From assembly GCA_026003235.1 (NCBI GenBank), contig BPGW01000011.1:1-36279 (forward strand): 36,279 nucleotides of DNA, in the 5' to 3' direction. The position numbers and the translations under genes were made by a program. Source of the DNA: Bacteroidia bacterium (GTDB taxonomy: Bacteria > Bacteroidota > Bacteroidia > SpSt-205). A model generated the notes under the pieces. That model had not been told where the DNA came from. It did no database searches and was given only the letters and a program-made list of their open reading frames with translations. Below are positions 32,309-36,279 of the stretch, in pieces; the stretch's first letter is position 1; every line of letters begins with the position of its first letter.

Positions 32309-33499
32309 ATGTCGGTAGAGGCTACCTTACTGGAGACGGCGGGCTTCTCGCTGGAGCTGCCGGAGTCGGTGCGTCAGGTGCAGGAGATTGTACGGCGGTT
32401 TGCGCAGGAGCGGCTGGCCCCCCATGTGCGAGAACTGGATGAGCGCCAGAGCCTTCCCTTGGACCTGCTACGCGAAGCGGGAGAGCTGGGCCTGATGGGA
32501 ATTTTCGTACCGCAAGAATACGGCGGTGCGGGTCTGGGGTACTACGAGTATGTGGCGGCGATAGCGGAGCTGGCGCGGGTAGATGGAGCCTTCGCGCTGT
32601 CGGTGGCCGCCCACAACTCCCTCTGCGTAGGCCATATCTACTACCACGGCAGCGAAGAGCAAAAGCGGAAATACCTTCCTCGACTCACTTCCGGGGAGTG
32701 GCTGGGGGCCTGGGCCCTTACGGAACCGAACACCGGTTCGGACGCCTCCAACATGGACACCGTAGCGGTGCGCGAAGGGGAGGGTTGGCGTATCACGGGC
32801 CAGAAAAACTTCATTACCCACGGCATTTCGGCGGATGTGTATGTGGTCATAGCCCGCACAGGCGAGCGGCGCACCCCTCGTAATGCGACGACTTTTATCC
32901 TGGAGAAGGGCACACCAGGGCTGCTTCCTGGCAAAAAAGAAGACAAGCTGGGCATGCGGGCCAGCGAGACGGCCTGGATAGGCTTGGATGGCGTGTGGGT
33001 GCCTGATAGCCAGCGGATCGGAGCGGTAGGAGAAGGCTTCCACCAAGCGATGCAGGTCTTAGACGGCGGGCGCATCTCTATAGCGGCGTTGGCGCTGGGG
33101 ATCGCTCGGGGGGCTTATGAAGCAGCCCTGGCTTATGCGGAGCAGCGCCAACAATTCGGCAAGCCGCTCCTAGAACATCAAGCTATCGCCTTCAAACTGG
33201 CCGATATGGCCATGGAGCTCAGCGCAGCGGAGCTTCTGACGATGCGGGCAGCTTACCTCAAAAATACCGGCCAGCCCGTCACCCGCTTTTCCTCTATGGC
33301 CAAGTACTACGCCAGCGAAGTCGGTGTCAAAATCTGCAACGAAGCGCTGCAAATTTTCGGCGGCTACGGCTACATCAAGGACTACCCGGTGGAGAAGTAT
33401 TACCGAGACATCAAGCTTTGTACGATTGGAGAGGGGACTTCGGAGATTCAGCAGCTTGTGATTTCTCGGGACCTTCTGCGGGAAGCGGGCCTGGCGTGA
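32309..33499 (+). CDS. Acyl-CoA dehydrogenase
   Basis: FAD enzyme of fatty-acid beta-oxidation or branched-chain amino-acid breakdown that oxidises acyl-CoA to enoyl-CoA and passes electrons to ETF. The length of 396 residues is typical. Visible motifs are GAWALTEPNTGSDASNM (FAD-binding), ITGQKNFITHG, RISIAALALGIARGAYEAAL (family signature 1), QIFGGYGYIKDYPVEKYYRD and the terminal IGEGTSEIQQLVISR, where Glu375 (GEGT) is the probable catalytic base. It resembles the short-chain/butyryl-CoA group, but the exact substrate cannot be read from sequence. Its 3' end overlaps the convergent membrane gene by 89 nt. No ETF or thiolase gene is adjacent. Confidence 0.93.
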   Translation: MSVEATLLETAGFSLELPESVRQVQEIVRRFAQERLAPHVRELDERQSLPLDLLREAGELGLMGIFVPQEYGGAGLGYYEYVAAIAELARVDGAFALSVAAHNSLCVGHIYYHGSEEQKRKYLPRLTSGEWLGAWALTEPNTGSDASNMDTVAVREGEGWRITGQKNFITHGISADVYVVIARTGERRTPRNATTFILEKGTPGLLPGKKEDKLGMRASETAWIGLDGVWVPDSQRIGAVGEGFHQAMQVLDGGRISIAALALGIARGAYEAALAYAEQRQQFGKPLLEHQAIAFKLADMAMELSAAELLTMRAAYLKNTGQPVTRFSSMAKYYASEVGVKICNEALQIFGGYGYIKDYPVEKYYRDIKLCTIGEGTSEIQQLVISRDLLREAGLA

Positions 33500-34823
33500 G
33501 GGCAGGTTCTGGCCAAGCCCGGAAGCCCCTTTGTACAGCTGAGAGAATCTCAAGCAGGTAGGCATTGAGGCGAGCTTGCATTTCCGCTTCTTCAAGACGG
33601 CGGATCAGGTGGTCCAGGATAGCTTGCGTAAGCTCGGTCAGAGCGGCCTGACCTTCTGGGCTGGCCAAGTAGGCTTCTGTGTGGAGCAGGAGCCGTTCTA
33701 CGGTACGCCGGACCGTTTGCTGAATCCAGGCTTGGAGCCGTTCTTTGGGGAGGCCTGGGAGGGTAGGGAGTTCTTTTTCCAGGGCTTGGCGGAGGCTGGT
33801 CTCCAGGAGGTGGTAGAGGGCGGGCTGCTGCCGCAGCATGCGTAGGACAGGGGCGGCTTCGGTGCCGATCAGTTCACCGGTGAGCGTGCTGCTGGCCTTT
33901 AGCAGGGTGCGGAGCTGGGCAAGGTTTTCCCCTGAGGCAACCTGGCGTTTGACCTGCTCCAGAATCTGGTAGGCCACTTCGTTGGAGATGGCTTTGGCGA
34001 TGGTGCGGGACTGCTGAGTCAGCAGCTGCCCAAGGACGGTATTAGAAAAGTTGATGAGCTGGCTGCGGTTGAGCCGCACGTACAGCTTCCATATTCGCAG
34101 AAGGCGGAAAAAGCGGAGCGCCTCAAAAGGGGCAAGGGCCAGTACATCGTACCAGTGCACCAGAGGGTACATCCACGCGTGGCGGTACTGGCGGGTGCGG
34201 AGGGCAGCCCACCATCCCGCCCAGAATTCCAGCCAGAAAAAGACGAGGAAGGGTAGGTCCAGCTTCCAGAACTCATCCACAAAGCCCCCATCAATCGCAT
34301 AATGGCGGTAGTAACAGACCTGCAGGCGCCAGCGGATTTCTTTTTCGTAGAGGGCCAGGCGGCCGGGGAGGTTAGCCGGAGTCAACGCCCAGAACCGACG
34401 AAAAGCCTCGGTGGCGGGTACTTTGACTCCCTCGGTGAGGAGGATGTAGTTTTTTACGGCGTGTTTGAGGCCTTCTTGGTAGCCCATGAGCCCAAACCGC
34501 TCGTAGGGGCGTTCAGAGAGTATTTGTACCGACAGGCGGAAAAGGGTATCGCCCAAGCTACGGAGGGTTTGGGTATCCAATCGGGCAGGGTAACTCCTCC
34601 AGAGGGTGCTAAGGCTGTCGCCGAGCTGGCGGTACCGGTCTGTGGTCCAGTGCGGCTCCACGCCTTTGTACCGGTCGTACCAGGCTGCTATGGCCGGCGC
34701 ATAGCGGATGTAACGGGGGCGCAAAGCAAAGTAAGTCATGTCAAACAGAATAAGCAGGACATTCAGGGTGGCGATAAGGAGGATAGTGGCATCCCACACC
34801 AGGTCCCATCGCAGCCGTGCCAT
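33411..34823 (-). CDS. Membrane protein with voltage-sensor-like S3-S4 segment, no visible pore
   Basis: A 470-residue protein of unrecognised family. TM1 is about residues 11-33. A largely polar region of about 150 residues follows, then TM2 (about 188-208, with Glu199), and a segment HWYDVLALAPFEA (Asp226) leading into FEALRFFRLLRIWKLYVRLN. There, Arg237, Arg240, Arg243 and Lys246 occur every third residue, then Arg250 and Arg253. This copies the S3-S4 pattern of voltage-gated channels (Ion_trans). No pore helix or TxGYG filter follows; instead there is a long soluble helical C-terminus (about 255-440) and a Pro/Ser-rich tail. The ATG at 34823 is preceded by a -7-like TACTTTG. It may be an orphan voltage-sensor protein; the function is unknown. 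Confidence 0.7.
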   Translation of the reverse strand: MARLRWDLVWDATILLIATLNVLLILFDMTYFALRPRYIRYAPAIAAWYDRYKGVEPHWTTDRYRQLGDSLSTLWRSYPARLDTQTLRSLGDTLFRLSVQILSERPYERFGLMGYQEGLKHAVKNYILLTEGVKVPATEAFRRFWALTPANLPGRLALYEKEIRWRLQVCYYRHYAIDGGFVDEFWKLDLPFLVFFWLEFWAGWWAALRTRQYRHAWMYPLVHWYDVLALAPFEALRFFRLLRIWKLYVRLNRSQLINFSNTVLGQLLTQQSRTIAKAISNEVAYQILEQVKRQVASGENLAQLRTLLKASSTLTGELIGTEAAPVLRMLRQQPALYHLLETSLRQALEKELPTLPGLPKERLQAWIQQTVRRTVERLLLHTEAYLASPEGQAALTELTQAILDHLIRRLEEAEMQARLNAYLLEILSAVQRGFRAWPEPALTPGPLPAEGPEKSQAAESPKSPLQSYKA

Positions 34824-34827
34824 GAGG

Positions 34828-34834
34828 CAAAGTA
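34828..34834 (-). promoter_or_regulatory. -7-like element (TACTTTG) before the membrane-protein gene
   Basis: On the minus strand TACTTTG matches TAnnTTTG with a spacer one base short and ends 4 nt before the ATG at 34823. Confidence 0.35.
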
Positions 34835-34896
34835 CGGCAGTTCTCTAAACTCCGGTGGCCCACAGGGTCGGGGAAAGGTGACGCGTAAGAAAAGAA

Positions 34897-34920
34897 GCGC
34901 CCTCCTTGGTGGGAGGGCGC
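34897..34920 (-). terminator. Rho-independent terminator after groEL
   Basis: Perfect 9-bp GC-rich stem (GCGCCCTCC at 34897-34905 with GGAGGGCGC at 34912-34920) and a 6-nt loop, 27 bp after the groEL stop. On the minus strand it is followed by TTCTTTTCTT. A T-run also lies on the other side, so it could act in both directions. Confidence 0.85.
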
Positions 34921-34947
34921 TAAGGGTGCTTTTTTTCCTTCTGGGCT

Positions 34948-35751
34948 TTAGAAGTCCATGTCGCCGCCGCCGGTCCGAGCTGGAGCCTTTTCCTCTTCGG
35001 GTTCCTCTACCACCACGCATTCGGTGGTCAGCAGGAGAGAGGCGATGGAGGCGGCGTTTTCCAGGGCGGTGCGGGCTACCTTGGTCGGGTCTACCACGCC
35101 GCTTTCAAAGAGGTTCTCAAACTGCTCGGTGCGGGCGTTCCAGCCAAAGTCATCCTTGCCTTCCTTGACCTTTTCCACGATGATGGCGCCTTCTTTGCCG
35201 GCGTTGTAGGCGATTTGACGCAGGGGCTCTTCCAGGGCGCGGCGGATAATCTCCACGCCGATGCCCGTATCGCCCTTGAGGAGCTTGTCGTTGATACCGC
35301 CTTTACCAGGCGCCAAGGCAGGCAAGCACCGTAGGTAGGCTACACCCCCGCCGGGCACGATACCCTCTTCTACAGCGGCGCGGGTCGCATGCAGGGCGTC
35401 TTCTACGCGGGCTTTCTTTTCCTTCATGGCGACTTCGGTGGCTGCACCGACATAGAGAACCGCCACGCCGCCGGAGAGCTTAGCCAGCCGTTCTTGCAGC
35501 TTTTCACGGTCGTAATCGGACGTGGTGGTTTCAATTTGCGCCTTGATTTGGTTGATGCGGGCCTTGATCTTTTCGGGATCGCCTTGACCGCCAACGATGG
35601 TGGTGTTGTCCTTGTCTACGGTGATTTTCTTGGTTTTGCCCAAGTAAGTCCAGGGTGGCGTGTTCAAGTTTATAGCCTTGCTCTTCGGAGATGACAGTGC
35701 CGCCTGTGAGGATGGCGATGTCTTCCAGCATGGCCTTGCGCCGATCGCCAA
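34948..35751 (-). CDS. groL: Chaperonin GroEL, C-terminal fragment (after a frame break)
   Basis: From about 35646 downward this frame encodes the second half of Gro[62 protein letters not shown], and [12 protein letters not shown], the equatorial ATP-binding region. It ends in [25 protein letters not shown] without the usual long GGM repeat tail. It joins the other fragment if one base of the TT pair (AA at 35646-35647 on +) is removed, restoring HATLDYLGKTKK. GroEL is essential in nearly all bacteria, so a sequencing error is more likely than inactivation. Confidence 0.9.
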   Translation of the reverse strand: MAIGARPCWKTSPSSQAALSSPKSKAINLNTPPWTYLGKTKKITVDKDNTTIVGGQGDPEKIKARINQIKAQIETTTSDYDREKLQERLAKLSGGVAVLYVGAATEVAMKEKKARVEDALHATRAAVEEGIVPGGGVAYLRCLPALAPGKGGINDKLLKGDTGIGVEIIRRALEEPLRQIAYNAGKEGAIIVEKVKEGKDDFGWNARTEQFENLFESGVVDPTKVARTALENAASIASLLLTTECVVVEEPEEEKAPARTGGGDMDF

Positions 35752-36279
35752 AGCCCGGTGCTTTGACGGCGACGACCCGCAGCGTCCCCCGCAACTTGTT
35801 CACCACCAGGGTAGCCAGCGCTTCGCCTTCTACATCCTCAGCGATGATAAGGAGAGGTTTGTTGATCCGGACCACTTGCTCCAGGATGGGGAGAAGGTCC
35901 TTCATGCTGGAGATCTTCTTGTCGTGGATGAGGATGAGGGCATCTTCCAGCTCGGCTACCATCTTGTCGGCGTTGGTGACGAAGTAGGGCGAGATGTAGC
36001 CCCGGTCAAATTGCATCCCCTCCACCACTTCCAGGTAGGTTTCAATGTTGCGGGACTCTTCTACGGTGATCACGCCGTCTTTGCCCACCTTGTCCATGGC
36101 ATCGGCGATGAGCTTGCCGATTTCTTCATCGCCATTGGCGGAGAGGGTGGCCACTTGGGCGATTTCCTTTGAGCTGGTGATAGGGCGGCTGATTTTCTTC
36201 AGTTCGGCCACGACCACTTTGACGGCTTCGTCGATGCCCCGCTTGATTTCCATGGGGTTCGCGCCGGCCGTGACGTTTT
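35531..36279 (-). CDS. groL: Chaperonin GroEL, middle fragment (5' end outside the window)
   Basis: The frame is open to the window edge. The first visible residues, [16 protein letters not shown], correspond to about residue 108 of E. coli GroEL. The intermediate and apical domains follow: [53 protein letters not shown] and TGGTVISEE. The frame leaves GroEL sequence at 35646 and stops at 35531. GroEL folds nascent proteins with GroES in the cytoplasm. groES would be expected upstream (to the right), outside the window. Confidence 0.93.
   Translation of the reverse strand, partial: NVTAGANPMEIKRGIDEAVKVVVAELKKISRPITSSKEIAQVATLSANGDEEIGKLIADAMDKVGKDGVITVEESRNIETYLEVVEGMQFDRGYISPYFVTNADKMVAELEDALILIHDKKISSMKDLLPILEQVVRINKPLLIIAEDVEGEALATLVVNKLRGTLRVVAVKAPGFGDRRKAMLEDIAILTGGTVISEEQGYKLEHATLDLLGQNQENHRRQGQHHHRWRSRRSRKDQGPHQPNQGAN

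Noticed and set aside
34302-35168. 288-codon open frame on + crossing the membrane-protein gene, the terminator and groEL
   Set aside because: It runs antisense through two recognised genes and a terminator hairpin; no recognisable domain.

Overview
The window looks like a piece of a Bacteroidota genome, possibly a deep or thermophilic lineage, though the sequence alone cannot settle that. Three things point there. Perfect or near-perfect Bacteroidota -7 promoter elements (TAnnTTTG, some with an upstream TTTG) recur before genes. A large secreted protein carries a type IX secretion (T9SS) C-terminal sorting domain. The block tRNA-Thr, tuf, tRNA-Trp, secE, nusG, rplK, rplA, rplJ, rplL, rpoB, rpoC has the order typical of the phylum. 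I see no rRNA, CRISPR array, insertion sequence or prophage.

Layout. 1-2.7 kb (+): the end of a Mg-chelatase-type AAA+ ATPase, scpA, and two putative outer-membrane beta-barrel proteins. 2.6-5.7 kb (-): a CzcA/CusA-type heavy-metal RND pump split by three single-base insertions. 5.9-10.2 kb (+): a giant T9SS-secreted adhesin-like protein split by two single-base insertions. 10.2-22.9 kb (+): tRNA-Thr, a degenerate tRNA-like element fused to the tuf leader, tuf, tRNA-Trp, secE-nusG-L11-L1-L10-L7/L12, an attenuator-like hairpin, rpoB and rpoC. 22.9-25.9 kb (+): NIF3 protein, zinc-ribbon coiled-coil protein and TPR protein, all overlapping in a chain behind rpoC. 25.9-29.0 kb (+): an M3 oligoendopeptidase and two SAM methyltransferases. 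29.0-30.9 kb (+): tRNA-Val and tRNA-Thr fused head-to-tail to a heptaheme cytochrome c/TPR protein. 30.9-33.5 kb (+): a 13-C tract in a possible small ORF, a PAS-SpoIIE phosphatase and an acyl-CoA dehydrogenase. 33.4-36.3 kb (-): a membrane protein with an S4-like voltage-sensor helix, then the 3' two thirds of groEL, split by one insertion.

Two linked patterns stand out. First, the -7 element commonly lies only 3-6 nt before a start codon, which predicts leaderless or nearly leaderless mRNAs. The same elements lie 6-11 nt before tRNA genes. Second, three protein genes (tuf, secE, the cytochrome) start 1-3 nt after the 3' end of a tRNA or tRNA-like element, so tRNA 3' processing itself would create leaderless mRNAs. 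The tuf case is the most striking. The acceptor stem and T arm, which are the parts EF-Tu binds in a tRNA, are preserved, while the D and anticodon arms are degenerate.

Six frame breaks in three genes are all single-base insertions within runs of 2-7 identical bases. This pattern suggests sequencing error more than biology, and it should be resolved before those genes are called dead.
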